Assembly: GCF_022811845.1 (NCBI RefSeq)
Contig: NZ_CP064266.1
Location: 1,798,001-1,862,000 of the forward strand
From: Bacillus pseudomycoides
Lineage (GTDB): Bacteria > Bacillota > Bacilli > Bacillales > Bacillaceae_G
Direction: 5' to 3'
DNA: 64,000 bases
Part shown: one piece after another, positions 25,485 to 34,180 of the stretch
Numbering within the stretch: position 1 is the stretch's first letter
Layout of the letters: the number at the start of each line of letters is the position of its first letter
The notes under the pieces: model-generated
Told to the model about the DNA's origin: nothing
The model's input: only the letters and a program-made list of their open reading frames with translations
Database searches by the model: none
Position numbers and translations under genes: made by a program

Positions 25485-25609
25485 TTTATCTTGTTATTTA
25501 CGAGCAGTAAGACCCTCACCTCAAAATTCAATAATAGCAAAGAAGGTAGGGGGTGATAGGATGCCCGTAAAAGTCCGATTAGTGAGGGTAAATTAAATTT
25601 TCACTTTAT
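25485..25609 (+). repeat. bcr1 repeat, copy before the kinase gene
   Basis: Bounded by TTTAT at 25485-25489 and 25605-25609. Inner parts CTTGTTATTTACGAGCAGTA, AGACCCTCACCTCAA, GAAGGTAGGGGG and TTTTCAC match the copy at 20616. It ends only about 8 bases before the AAAGGAGG of the next gene, so it forms most of that gene's leader. Confidence 0.9.
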
Positions 25610-25627
25610 ACAAAAGGAGGAACCTTT

Positions 25628-26524
25628 ATGAGTTATATTATTGGAGTAGACGGTGGAGGTACTAAAACGGAAGCGGTAGCTTATAATTTAAATGGTGAAA
25701 AAATAAGTGAAGGTAAAGCAGGGTACGGAAATTTACTTTTAGATGAAAAACAAGCTATTCATAATATTATTGATGCGATTGAACAATGCTTAGTTCCTTT
25801 AAAAAAGGAAGAATGCCAGTATATGTGCCTAGGGTTGGCTGGGTGTGGAGGGGTTAAAAATACAAAAGGTATAAAAGATGCTCTTTCTGAGGCGTTTAAT
25901 ATTCCGTTTACGATTGTAAATGATGGAATTATTGCACACGCTGCTTTACTAAAAGGGAAAGATGGTATTTTAACAATTTCAGGAACCGGTTCTGTTAGTA
26001 TTGGAATTCATAATGGTATTGAAAAATTAGCAGGTGGTTGGGGACATATTCTTGGAGATGAAGGAAGTGGCTATTGGATTGCTATGCAGATTTTTATTAA
26101 AATGACGCAAGAGGAAGATGAGGGTGGGAATTATAGTGACCTAACTAAGTTGATACTAACAAAACTTGGTTATCAGAGTGTACTAGAATTAAAAACATTT
26201 ATTTATTCCTCAACTAAAGCGGAGATCGCGTCATTTGTTCCAATAATCGTTCAACAAGCAAAAGCAGGTGATAATTTTGCAGAGAATATTCTCAAGCAAG
26301 CGGGCCATCACCTTGCCAAGACTACGCTTGCTGTTTGGAAGAAACTAAATTTTGATAACAATGTTACAATTGCTATTAAAGGGGGTATATTAATTAATAT
26401 ACCGTCTGTACAAACCTCCTTTATTGAAAATATTAAACAAGAAAAACCGGAAGTCCAATTTATTTTAGAAGATGTATCATCTACATTAGGGGGGTATTAC
26501 TTAGCTCTGAAATATATGAGTTAA
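25628..26524 (+). CDS. BadF/NagK-type N-acetyl amino sugar kinase
   Basis: A 298-residue ASKHA-fold kinase. ATP-binding motifs are GVDGGGTKTEA near the N-terminus, the second phosphate loop ISGTGSVSIG near 118-127 followed by GGWGHILGDEGSGYWI, and a third glycine segment near the C-terminus. AAAGGAGG precedes the ATG. It probably phosphorylates GlcNAc and/or MurNAc released by internal hydrolysis; MurK of Clostridium, a relative, accepts both. It is placed after mupG-type and before the regulator in the same operon. Confidence 0.85.
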   Translation: MSYIIGVDGGGTKTEAVAYNLNGEKISEGKAGYGNLLLDEKQAIHNIIDAIEQCLVPLKKEECQYMCLGLAGCGGVKNTKGIKDALSEAFNIPFTIVNDGIIAHAALLKGKDGILTISGTGSVSIGIHNGIEKLAGGWGHILGDEGSGYWIAMQIFIKMTQEEDEGGNYSDLTKLILTKLGYQSVLELKTFIYSSTKAEIASFVPIIVQQAKAGDNFAENILKQAGHHLAKTTLAVWKKLNFDNNVTIAIKGGILINIPSVQTSFIENIKQEKPEVQFILEDVSSTLGGYYLALKYMS

Positions 26525-26549
26525 TTAAAAGTTAAGGGAGCAATTCAAT

Positions 26550-27413
26550 ATGCATGTTGTAAATGTATTGTTAAAAATTGAAAGTTTGTTACATCAATTA
26601 CCAAAATCTGAAGGGAAAATAGCACAATATATTTTAGACAATCCTCAAGAAGTGATTAGAATGACTATACATGAATTAGCTGCGCATGCTAATGCGAGTA
26701 GTTCGGCGGTCACTAGACTTTGCCGTTCTATTGAAATTGCTAGTTTTTCGGAGTTAAAGGTATCTCTATCATCGTATATCTCACAACCAGAGAAGAAAGG
26801 TTTTTATGATATTGAACCAAATGAAACAATAGCGGAAATTAAAGAAAAAATAGTTTCCAACTCTGTACAAGCGATACAAGAAACAGCGATTTATTTAGAT
26901 GAAGTTATTCTTAATCAAATTGTTGAAACTATGAGAAATGCTGATGTTATTTATGCCTATGGATTAGGAGCTTCATGGCTTGTTGCAGAAGATATTACTC
27001 ATAAATGGTTACGTTTAGGAAAGATTGTAAGTGCAAATCAAGACGCACATATCATGGCGACAGCACTTGCTGCATCAACAAAAAATTGTGTTTTTTTCAG
27101 TATATCTAATAGTGGAGAAACTGAAGAAGTACTGCAACTTGTTGATATTGCTAAAGCATCTGGTATTCAAACAATTGGATTATCGCGATTTGGTAATAAT
27201 AGATTAACTAACAAAGTCGATATGTCTTTGCAACATGTTCGTGCACCAGAGGCAAAATTTCGTAGTGCAGCAACTAGTTCGTTATTTGCACAATTTCTGA
27301 CTATTGACATTATCTTTTATGCATATGCATCAAAATATTATGATGAAAATATTAAAGAAATTGAACGTTCAAGAGAATCAGTATTAAGATTCACAGGAAA
27401 AAAATCCTTCTAG
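26550..27413 (+). CDS. RpiR-family transcriptional regulator (MurR-like)
   Basis: A 287-residue regulator with an N-terminal helix-turn-helix (about 1-75, TIHELAAHANASSSAVTRLC) and a C-terminal SIS sugar-phosphate-binding domain (about 125-260) with AYGLGASWLVAEDI and FFSISNSGETEEVL. Known members of this type (MurR) sense MurNAc-6-phosphate. It is the last gene of the salvage operon, 25 bp after the kinase. I infer it controls the anmK-murQ region; the direct repeat at 19266-19315 is a candidate site. Confidence 0.88.
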   Translation: MHVVNVLLKIESLLHQLPKSEGKIAQYILDNPQEVIRMTIHELAAHANASSSAVTRLCRSIEIASFSELKVSLSSYISQPEKKGFYDIEPNETIAEIKEKIVSNSVQAIQETAIYLDEVILNQIVETMRNADVIYAYGLGASWLVAEDITHKWLRLGKIVSANQDAHIMATALAASTKNCVFFSISNSGETEEVLQLVDIAKASGIQTIGLSRFGNNRLTNKVDMSLQHVRAPEAKFRSAATSSLFAQFLTIDIIFYAYASKYYDENIKEIERSRESVLRFTGKKSF

Positions 27414-27914
27414 GATATAAAGCGTAATAAATCTCAGTACAAATTATTTACCTGTGATTTTCGCTGCTTAGTTATTGAACTGCTACTTAAGCCTATGTCT
27501 ATTTAAGATAAGGCTTTTTTCTTTGTATAACTTTTTACTATTAGAAGGATCATAGCATCGCCATCAAGATAAGATTTTAAAGTACTTTCGATAGGTGGTT
27601 CGATGGTCAAGATAGAAAAGATCGTTTGGAATCGTCTTATTAGCTCTAAATCATATAATAGGCATAGAGGAAGTTAACTGCTTTTCTTGTTTTTGGTTGG
27701 TGTCATTATTTACATTATACAAGAATTTGGAGTGGTACTCCTTTCTGTGTCCCCAAAATCCTTGGTATATTTGAATTGGAAATTATGAAATTGATTCATA
27801 TGATAAAATTGGATTGCATGTAATTTGGGACATTTCCGTAGAAAATAAAAGACGGAAAATCGAAAAGAGTCTGGATTGTATCAAGATTCTTTTTGTAGAG
27901 AGTAGGGTGAATAC
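27414..27914. other. 500-bp intergenic region
   Basis: A hairpin AAGCCTATGTC / GATAAGGCTTTTTTCTTT at 27489-27523 probably ends the salvage operon. Between 27540 and 27720 there is a minus-strand stretch open for over 50 codons (containing IEPPIESTLKSYLDGDAMI) with no start site; it may be a gene remnant but I cannot name it. The rest is plain AT-rich leader of the methyltransferase gene. Confidence 0.4.
27489..27523 (+). terminator. Terminator after the MurNAc salvage operon
   Basis: AAGCCTATGTCTATTTAAGATAAGGCTT forms a hairpin followed by TTTTCTTT. Confidence 0.65.
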
Positions 27915-28532
27915 ATGAACGAACAATATTATGATGCGATATTAAATATAAAAACAGTAGGAGAGCAAAAGGGATTCAATAAGTCTCTGCATTATCATCG
28001 CTATGAACCAACGCCATATAGCGGGCTAGAAATATTATTAGATCAATATGAAATGAAAAGCAGTGATCGGATTGTAGATTTTGGTTGTGGAAAAGGACGA
28101 TTAAATTTTTATATTCATCATACGTGTGGTGCTTCAGCAGTTGGAATTGAAATGAATGAAACGTTTTATAAAGAAGCGATAGAAAATCGTGAACGTTACG
28201 CGAGAAAGGTGAGAAATAGTAAAGATAAAATTCAATTTCATTGTTGCTTAGCGCAAGAGTACGAGATTGCCCCACGTGATAATCGATTTTACTTCTTTAA
28301 TCCATTTTCTGTGCAAGTGTTTATGAACGTAATCAATAACATATTGCTGTCGATAGAGGAAGTAGAGAGGGAGATAGAGATTATTTTATATTATCCATCG
28401 GAGGATTATATCTTTTTCCTAGAGAATCAGACGGCATTTGAGTTAAAAAAAGAAGTTCGTTTACCAGGAGTATATGAGAAGAATGGAAATGAGAGGTTTT
28501 TAATTTATAGATTGGGAGTAATGGGAAGATAA
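27915..28532 (+). CDS. Class I SAM-dependent methyltransferase
   Basis: A 205-residue protein with a Rossmann methyltransferase core. Motif I is RIVDFGCGKGRLNFYI near 52-67 and the acidic loop IEMNETFY near 80. The usual motif IV aromatic patch appears as YFFNPFS near 125. AGGGTG precedes the ATG. It stands alone, convergent with ahpF, with which it shares a hairpin terminator. The substrate is unknown; nothing nearby suggests one. Confidence 0.7.
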   Translation: MNEQYYDAILNIKTVGEQKGFNKSLHYHRYEPTPYSGLEILLDQYEMKSSDRIVDFGCGKGRLNFYIHHTCGASAVGIEMNETFYKEAIENRERYARKVRNSKDKIQFHCCLAQEYEIAPRDNRFYFFNPFSVQVFMNVINNILLSIEEVEREIEIILYYPSEDYIFFLENQTAFELKKEVRLPGVYEKNGNERFLIYRLGVMGR

Positions 28533-28576
28533 AAAATGGCTGTACTATCTAATTGATAGTACAGCCATTTTTGTAA
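28532..28576. terminator. Bidirectional terminator between methyltransferase gene and ahpF
   Basis: AAAAAATGGCTGTACTATC / GATAGTACAGCCATTTTT is a perfect stem with A/T runs on both sides. Confidence 0.88.
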
Positions 28577-28617
28577 ATCATATTCATTAATAAAATGTAT
28601 TACTAGCGTCTGTTTTA

Positions 28618-30144
28618 TTAGTTACGGATTAAGTAATCAAATGCACCTAAAGCTGCATTCGCACCTGATCCCATAGAAATGATGATTTGTTTGTACGGAT
28701 TATTTGTACAGTCACCTGCAGCAAACACTCCTGGTACGTTTGTAGCGCCATGCTTGTCTATAACGATCTCACCACGATTACGTTCAACAGTGTCGCCTAA
28801 CCAATCTGTGTTTGGTACAAGACCGATTTGAACAAAGACACCTTGAAGTTCAATATGATGAACTTCTTCCGTTTTACGATCGATGTAAGAAATACCGTTC
28901 ACTGTGTCAGTACCAGTAATTTCTTTCGTTTGAACGTTCTTTAGAACAGTTACGTTAGGTAAGCTGTAAAGACGTTCTTGCAAGACAGCATCAGCCTTTA
29001 ATTCTGGCATGAACTCAAGAACAGTTACGTGTTTTACGATACCTGCTAAGTCGATTGCTGCTTCAATACCAGAGTTACCACCGCCGATAACTGCTACGTG
29101 TTTTCCAGTGAATAATGGACCGTCACAGTGAGGGCAGTATGCTACACCTTTGTTTTTGAACTCAGCTTCACCCGGTACGCCAACATTGCGCCAACGAGCA
29201 CCTGTTGAAACGATTACGCTTTTACTTTTTAGAACAGCGCCGTTTTCAAGTTCCACTTCGATAAGTTCTTTCTTTTCTAAACGTTTTGCACGTTGTAGAT
29301 TCATTACATCAATGTCATACTCTTTTACGTGTTCTTCAAGGCTTGCTACTAGTTTAGGACCTTCAGTGCGTTTTACGCTGATGAAGTTCTCAATGCCCAT
29401 AGTATCCATTACTTGACCACCGAAGCGCTCAGCAATAATACCTGTACGGATGCCTTTACGTGCTGCGTAAATTGCTGCACTTGCACCAGCTGGGCCACCA
29501 CCAACAACAAGAACATCGTATGGATCTTTATCAGCAAACTCTGATGCATCAGGACCGTTACCCATCTTAGCAAGAATTTCTTCAAGTGTCATACGACCAC
29601 TACCGAAAGATTCGCCATTTAGGTAAACAGTTGGTACTGCCATGATGTCTTTGCTTTCTACTTCTTCTTTGAATGCAGCGCCGTCAATCATAGTATGTGT
29701 AATACCAGGATTAAGAACGCTCATTACGTTAAGTGCTTGTACAACATCTGGGCAGTTATGACAGCTTAAGCTGATATAAGATTCAAAATGATAGTCACCT
29801 TGAATATTTTTAATTTGATCGATTACTTTTTGTTCAACTTTTGGAGCACGTCCACTTACTTGCAGTAAAGCTAACACTAATGAAGTAAATTCGTGTCCTA
29901 AAGGAATACCAGCGAAAGTTACTCCAGTGTCTTCACCGATGCGATTTACGCTAAAGCTTGGTGTTCTCTCCAGTTCTACTTTTTCTACTGTAATCTTAGA
30001 TGACATAGTAGCTAATTCATCCACTAGAGCTAACATATCTTTAGATACGTCATCGGATCCTGCACTAACTTTAAGTAAGATATCGTTCTCCATTAATTGA
30101 AGGTATTGGGCTAATTGTGTTTTTATGTCTGCATCTAGTATCAT
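28618..30144 (-). CDS. ahpF: Alkyl hydroperoxide reductase subunit F
   Basis: A flavoprotein that moves electrons from NADH to AhpC. The 508 residues are full length. The N-terminal tandem thioredoxin-fold domain (about 1-195) has the CHNCPDV redox pair near residue 128. The FAD domain has VVGGGPAGASAAIYAAR near 213. The active disulfide AYCPHCDGP is near 335 and the NAD-binding GGGNSGIEAA near 355. AAGGAG precedes the ATG. It lies 14 bp after ahpC in the same operon. Confidence 0.97.
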   Translation of the reverse strand: MILDADIKTQLAQYLQLMENDILLKVSAGSDDVSKDMLALVDELATMSSKITVEKVELERTPSFSVNRIGEDTGVTFAGIPLGHEFTSLVLALLQVSGRAPKVEQKVIDQIKNIQGDYHFESYISLSCHNCPDVVQALNVMSVLNPGITHTMIDGAAFKEEVESKDIMAVPTVYLNGESFGSGRMTLEEILAKMGNGPDASEFADKDPYDVLVVGGGPAGASAAIYAARKGIRTGIIAERFGGQVMDTMGIENFISVKRTEGPKLVASLEEHVKEYDIDVMNLQRAKRLEKKELIEVELENGAVLKSKSVIVSTGARWRNVGVPGEAEFKNKGVAYCPHCDGPLFTGKHVAVIGGGNSGIEAAIDLAGIVKHVTVLEFMPELKADAVLQERLYSLPNVTVLKNVQTKEITGTDTVNGISYIDRKTEEVHHIELQGVFVQIGLVPNTDWLGDTVERNRGEIVIDKHGATNVPGVFAAGDCTNNPYKQIIISMGSGANAALGAFDYLIRN

Positions 30145-30158
30145 TTTGATCGCGCTCC

Positions 30159-30722
30159 TTAGATTTTACCTACAAGGTCAAGGCTTGGTTTAAGTGTTGC
30201 AGCGCCTTCTTTCCATTTAGCTGGGCAAACTTCACCTGGATTGTTGCGAACGTATTGTGCTGCTTTAATTTTGTTAACAAGGATGCTTGCATCGCGGCCG
30301 ATACCGTCTGCATTGATTTCCATAGATTGGATAACGCCGTCTGGGTCAATGATGAATGTACCACGAGCAGCAAGACCTTCTTCTTCAACTAAAACATTGA
30401 AGTTGCTAGTGATTGTGCGAGTAGGGTCACCAATCATAATGTATTCGATTTTGCCGATAGTTTCTGAGCTATCATGCCATGCTTTATGTGTGAAGTGAGT
30501 GTCTGTAGATACAGAGTATACTTCAACGCCTAGTTCTTTTAGAGTAGCGTATTGGTTTTGTAAATCTTCAAGTTCAGTTGGACATACGAATGTGAAGTCT
30601 GCTGGGTAGAAGCAAACTACGCTCCATTTTCCTTTGAAACTTTCGTCAGTAACTTGGATAAATTCTCCATTATGGTAAGCATTCGCTTTAAACGGTTGTA
30701 CTTCTGTTCCGATTAATAACAT
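30159..30722 (-). CDS. ahpC: Alkyl hydroperoxide reductase subunit C (peroxiredoxin)
   Basis: A 2-Cys peroxiredoxin of 187 residues that reduces hydrogen peroxide and organic peroxides. The peroxidatic Cys is in DFTFVCPTELEDL near 47 and the resolving Cys in GEVCPAKWKEG near 166, with the GGLG-like loop and C-terminal helix present. GGAGG precedes the ATG. First gene of ahpC-ahpF, with a PerR-like box about 75 bp upstream of its start. Confidence 0.97.
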   Translation of the reverse strand: MLLIGTEVQPFKANAYHNGEFIQVTDESFKGKWSVVCFYPADFTFVCPTELEDLQNQYATLKELGVEVYSVSTDTHFTHKAWHDSSETIGKIEYIMIGDPTRTITSNFNVLVEEEGLAARGTFIIDPDGVIQSMEINADGIGRDASILVNKIKAAQYVRNNPGEVCPAKWKEGAATLKPSLDLVGKI

Positions 30723-30795
30723 ATTACAATTCCTCCTAAGTATTGGTTTTGAACAACATATATTAGCTTGCTCATAAAATAAAGCTTTTAATTAA

Positions 30796-30810
30796 CTATA
30801 ATAATTCTAA
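30796..30810 (-). promoter_or_regulatory. PerR-like box upstream of ahpC
   Basis: On the minus strand TTAGAATTATTATAG matches the Per box TTATAATNATTATAA at 13 of 15 positions, in the ahpC promoter region. This fits peroxide induction of ahpCF. Confidence 0.7.
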
Positions 30811-31215
30811 TTCAATATTAATTATTATATAAAATCTGTTATTTTGTCAAGAGAAATGTACAACTTTATTGAAAATAATTATCAATTGTTTTAGGAATAT
30901 AAGGTTCTTTCCATTAAAATAGATGTGGTACTGGTAAAATTTATTGTTTCCTTTCATTCTATTATAGTAGAAGATACCATCAATAACTCTAATTATAATT
31001 TGAATATTCTTTGAAATTTCAAGATAGTTTTTTTCTATGACTTGTTTCATAACACTTTTTCTTTCGTTAGATAATAAGAATATGATTATGTACATTGTAA
31101 TGATGAAATAAACAATTCCAAAGAATCCATGGAATTTAGAAATCCTTTATTGTAGTGTTGGCTAAGAAACAAGTGAATGGATTAGGGTAGATGAGGAACT
31201 TTAGTTGTTTCAAGT
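30811..31215. other. AT-rich gap upstream of ahpC
   Basis: It holds the outer ahpC promoter region and about 350 bp of very AT-rich sequence. An open frame at 30847-31095 (minus) lacks a proper ribosome site and has unbalanced composition, so I do not call a gene. A bcr1 follows. Confidence 0.4.
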
Positions 31216-31305
31216 TTTATTCTGTATGAACGGGCATTAATTCAGCAAAGGCAAAGAAGTTAGGTGGAGGATGGAGGGAAAACACTGATTAAAGTTTCAC
31301 TTTAT
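31216..31305 (+). repeat. bcr1 repeat, shortened copy upstream of the drd-like operon
   Basis: Bounded by TTTAT at 31216-31220 and 31301-31305, with CTGTATGAACGGGCA, AAAGAAGTTAGGTGGAGG and GATTAAAGTTTCAC inside. The middle of the element is missing. Confidence 0.88.
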
Positions 31306-31406
31306 GTGTGAAAAGAAACGTTGACTCCCATTTCCAACAAGCTATAATAAAAACTAGATGTTCGTTTCAAACAAAATATGATACAAAAAGAACAACCTAT
31401 AACATA

Positions 31407-31445
31407 GATTGAGCAAAAAGCTTTCAATCTATTATTTTTTACGGC
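31407..31445 (+). terminator. Hairpin with T-run in the leader of the kinase gene
   Basis: TAGATTGA / TCAATCTA around AGCAAAAAGCTT is followed by TTATTTTTT. It may be an attenuator or the end of an upstream transcript; no SAM riboswitch sequence is seen before it. Confidence 0.55.
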
Positions 31446-31449
31446 CTTT

Positions 31450-31463
31450 AGAAAACGCTTACA
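31450..31463 (+). promoter_or_regulatory. cre site upstream of the drd-like operon
   Basis: AGAAAACGCTTACA matches the CcpA consensus TGWNANCGNTNWCA at all but the first position, about 20 bp before the start of the kinase gene. This suggests repression when glucose is present. Confidence 0.65.
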
Positions 31464-31484
31464 TTTAGTGTGGAGGGAGAAACC

Positions 31485-32714
31485 ATGGCTAAGTTCACAG
31501 AGTATTTTTTAATGGAAGCTAACGATGTGATTGAGTATGTGAAAGAGAAGTTACCTATGTTTGAAGATACAAAAGATTTGCAGTGTAAGGAAATTGGAGA
31601 TGGTAATTTAAATTATGTGTTTCGTGTTTGGGATGAGGGGAATGGAACCTCTGTCATCGTGAAGCAAGCTGGGGATACGGCACGTATTTCAGATGAGTTT
31701 AAGCTATCTACAAATAGAATTCGCATTGAATCAAATGTGCTGCAGTTAGAGGGGCATCTGGCACCTGGGCTTGTACCAGATGTGTATTTGTTTGATCGTA
31801 TAATGAATTGCTGTGTGATGGAAGATTTATCAGACCATACGATTTTAAGGACGGCATTAATTCAGCATCAAATATTTCCAAAGCTTGCGGATGATTTAAC
31901 GACTTTTATGGTCAATACGCTTTTACTAACATCCGATGTAGTAATGAATCATAAAGAGAAGAAAGAACTGGTGAAAAATTATATTAATCCAGAGCTCTGT
32001 GAGATTACGGAAGATCTTGTATACTCTGAGCCTTTTACAGATCATAACGAGCGTAATGAGTTGTTTTCACTAAATGAAGGCTGGATTCGGGAGCATATAT
32101 ATGGAGATAATCAGCTTCGTCTAGAAGCAGCAAAACGTAAATTTTCATTTATGACGAATGCGCAGGCATTACTTCATGGTGATTTACACACTGGTTCTGT
32201 GTTTGTAAGAAAGGATTCTACTAAGGTTATTGATCCAGAGTTTGCTTTCTATGGTCCGATGGGATATGACGTCGGAAATGTAATGGCAAATTTAATGTTT
32301 GCTTGGGTGAATGCTTATGTGGTAATGGTTGATGGAGTAGAGAAAGATACATATATGAGTTGGTTGGAATCTACGATTATAGATGTAGTCGACTTATTTG
32401 GGAATAAATTTTTAGAAGTATGGGATATCCATGTAACAGAGGTTATGGCAAAGGAAACTGGATTTGATCGTTGGTATTTACAGTCTATATTAGAGGATAC
32501 GGCTGCTGTGACGGGACTTGAGTTAATCCGTCGTATTGTTGGATTAGCGAAGGTGAAAGATATTACATCAATTCCTAATAAGGAAGTTCGTGCGAGAGCA
32601 GAACGTATTTGTTTACAAGCAGCGAAGAAATTTATTTTACATGCAAGTGAATATCAAACAGGAGCTAGTTTTTTACAAACGTTAAAAGAACAGTCTATGC
32701 ATAGCGTAAAGTAG
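31485..32714 (+). CDS. 5-deoxyribose/methylthioribose kinase (MtnK family)
   Basis: A 409-residue kinase of the aminoglycoside-phosphotransferase-like MtnK family. It has the ATP-pocket IGDGNLNYVFRVWD near 40, the catalytic loop LLHGDLHTGSVFV near 222 (HGDxH) and the metal-binding DPEFAFYGPMGYDVGN near 243. The start is ATG 31485 after GGAGGGAG. It is first in an operon with an MtnA-type isomerase and a class II aldolase, the layout described for the drdKIA (5-deoxyribose salvage) genes of B. thuringiensis. There is no SAM riboswitch in front, unlike standard mtnK in Bacillus, which favours the drd role. MtnK activity remains possible. Confidence 0.82.
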   Translation: MAKFTEYFLMEANDVIEYVKEKLPMFEDTKDLQCKEIGDGNLNYVFRVWDEGNGTSVIVKQAGDTARISDEFKLSTNRIRIESNVLQLEGHLAPGLVPDVYLFDRIMNCCVMEDLSDHTILRTALIQHQIFPKLADDLTTFMVNTLLLTSDVVMNHKEKKELVKNYINPELCEITEDLVYSEPFTDHNERNELFSLNEGWIREHIYGDNQLRLEAAKRKFSFMTNAQALLHGDLHTGSVFVRKDSTKVIDPEFAFYGPMGYDVGNVMANLMFAWVNAYVVMVDGVEKDTYMSWLESTIIDVVDLFGNKFLEVWDIHVTEVMAKETGFDRWYLQSILEDTAAVTGLELIRRIVGLAKVKDITSIPNKEVRARAERICLQAAKKFILHASEYQTGASFLQTLKEQSMHSVK

Positions 32715-32726
32715 GAGGAAAAGATT

Positions 32727-33767
32727 ATGTCAGAGCAATTAATACCGATTCAATGGAAAGATGATGCGTTAGTTTTATTAGACCAAACGTTATTACCAAA
32801 TGAAGTTGTCTATGAGTCTTTTACAACTGCTGAAGATGTGTGGGATGCCATTCAAGTAATGAAGGTGCGCGGGGCACCAGCAATCGGTGTTTCAGCAGCT
32901 TACGGTGTATATTTGGGAGTTAAAGAAGCGGCTGAAGATTCCATAGAGTCATTTATAGAAGAGGTAAAAAGAGTATGTAAGTACTTAGCAACATCAAGAC
33001 CAACGGCAGTGAATTTATTTTGGGCACTTGAGAGAATGGAGAGTGTCGCAAAAGAACATACCCATTTATCTATTGCCAATTTAAAAAATAGATTGCTAGA
33101 GGAAGCAAAAGAGATTCATAAAGAAGATGAAGAAATTAACCGCCAAATTGGAGAGCATGCATTAACACTATTCCAAAATGGTATGGGTGTACTTACGCAC
33201 TGTAACGCTGGCGCTTTAGCGACAACGAAATATGGTACTGCAACTGCACCGATGTATTTAGCGAAAGAAAAGGGATGGGACTTAAAGATTTATTCTGATG
33301 AGACACGCCCCCGTTTACAAGGATCAACACTAACAGCTTTAGAATTGCAGCGGGCAGGAATTGATGTAACTGTCATTACCGATAACATGGCGGCGATGGT
33401 TATGTCACAAGGGAAAATAGATGCAGTTATAGTTGGTTGTGACCGCGTAGCGGCAAATGGTGATGTCGCAAATAAAATTGGAACGCTTGGTGTATCCATT
33501 TTAGCAAAATATTATAACATCCCATTTTATGTCGCAGCACCGACCCCAACAATTGACTTAAAAACGCCAACAGGTAAGGAAATTCCAATCGAAGAGCGAG
33601 ATGCTTCTGAAGTAATTAATCGATTTGGACAATATTCAGCTCCAAGAGAAAGTAAAGTATATAATCCGGCTTTTGATGTAACGCCGCATGAAAACATAAC
33701 GGCAATTATTACGGAAAAGGGAATTGTTAGGGCTCCGTTTACAGAGAATTTAAGAAAGCTATTTTAG
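32727..33767 (+). CDS. 5-deoxyribose-1-P / methylthioribose-1-P isomerase (MtnA family)
   Basis: Converts the aldose-1-phosphate made by the kinase to the ketose-1-phosphate. The 346 residues show KVRGAPAIGVSAAYG near 47, the catalytic Cys in LTHCNAGALATTKYG near 158, the catalytic Asp in VGCDRVAANGDVANK near 238 and a C-terminal NPAFDVTP signature near 313. GTAGGAGG precedes the ATG, 12 bp after the kinase stop. Called DrdI-like from operon context; sequence alone cannot separate it from MtnA. Confidence 0.85.
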   Translation: MSEQLIPIQWKDDALVLLDQTLLPNEVVYESFTTAEDVWDAIQVMKVRGAPAIGVSAAYGVYLGVKEAAEDSIESFIEEVKRVCKYLATSRPTAVNLFWALERMESVAKEHTHLSIANLKNRLLEEAKEIHKEDEEINRQIGEHALTLFQNGMGVLTHCNAGALATTKYGTATAPMYLAKEKGWDLKIYSDETRPRLQGSTLTALELQRAGIDVTVITDNMAAMVMSQGKIDAVIVGCDRVAANGDVANKIGTLGVSILAKYYNIPFYVAAPTPTIDLKTPTGKEIPIEERDASEVINRFGQYSAPRESKVYNPAFDVTPHENITAIITEKGIVRAPFTENLRKLF

Positions 33768-33768
33768 T

Positions 33769-34146
33769 CATTATGAAATATATAAATCCATTTTACTTGG
33801 TGGTTTTTTACGAGGAAAGTCATTATCGGTTATGGGAGCTTCTTTAAAACAGTATTTAGAGGCAATTTATATTGATAAAGCTTTTATTTCAAGTAAAGCG
33901 CTGAGCTTCCAGGAAGGTTTGACAGATACGTCTATCGATGAAGGGGAAGCGAAACAAGCAATGCTTAGCAAGTCGAGTGAAGTCATTGTTTTAGCTGATC
34001 ATACGAAGCTTGGAAAGGTTGCTTTTTATGAAGTGTGTAATAAACAATGCATCACAAAAATTATCACAGACGAGCTTGCACCACTACAGCAAGAGTGTAT
34101 TAACAGCTATAAAGAATATGGTACACCAACTATTCTAGCAAATTAG
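33769..34146 (+). pseudogene. Truncated DeoR-family regulator (C-terminal sensor domain only)
   Basis: The frame reads YKSILLGGFLRGKSLSVMGA, then DKAFISSKALSF near 33880-33910 and VIVLADHTKLGKVAFYEV near 33990-34030, ending PTILAN. These are the marks of the DeoRC sugar-phosphate sensor. Similarity begins upstream of the first ATG (33832), right where mtnA-type coding ends, and the whole helix-turn-helix half (about 100-150 residues) is absent. It cannot bind DNA as such. It lies between isomerase and aldolase genes in the same operon, probably a relic of the operon's own regulator. Confidence 0.8.
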
Positions 34147-34180
34147 TCGTCACAAGATTTACATCAAGGGGGATATATAT

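Noticed and set aside
27540..27720. Minus-strand frame of over 50 codons between the regulator and methyltransferase genes
   Set aside because: No start, ribosome site or recognisable motif; kept only as a remark in the intergenic entry.
30847..31095. 82-codon minus-strand frame upstream of ahpC
   Set aside because: Extremely rich in Ile, Asn, Lys and Tyr as expected from AT-rich noncoding DNA, with no ribosome site at normal distance.
31306..31484. SAM riboswitch in front of the MtnK-family kinase
   Set aside because: None of the S-box core blocks (such as GGGACTGGCCC or CCCGGCAACC) is present; only a plain hairpin and a cre site are seen.
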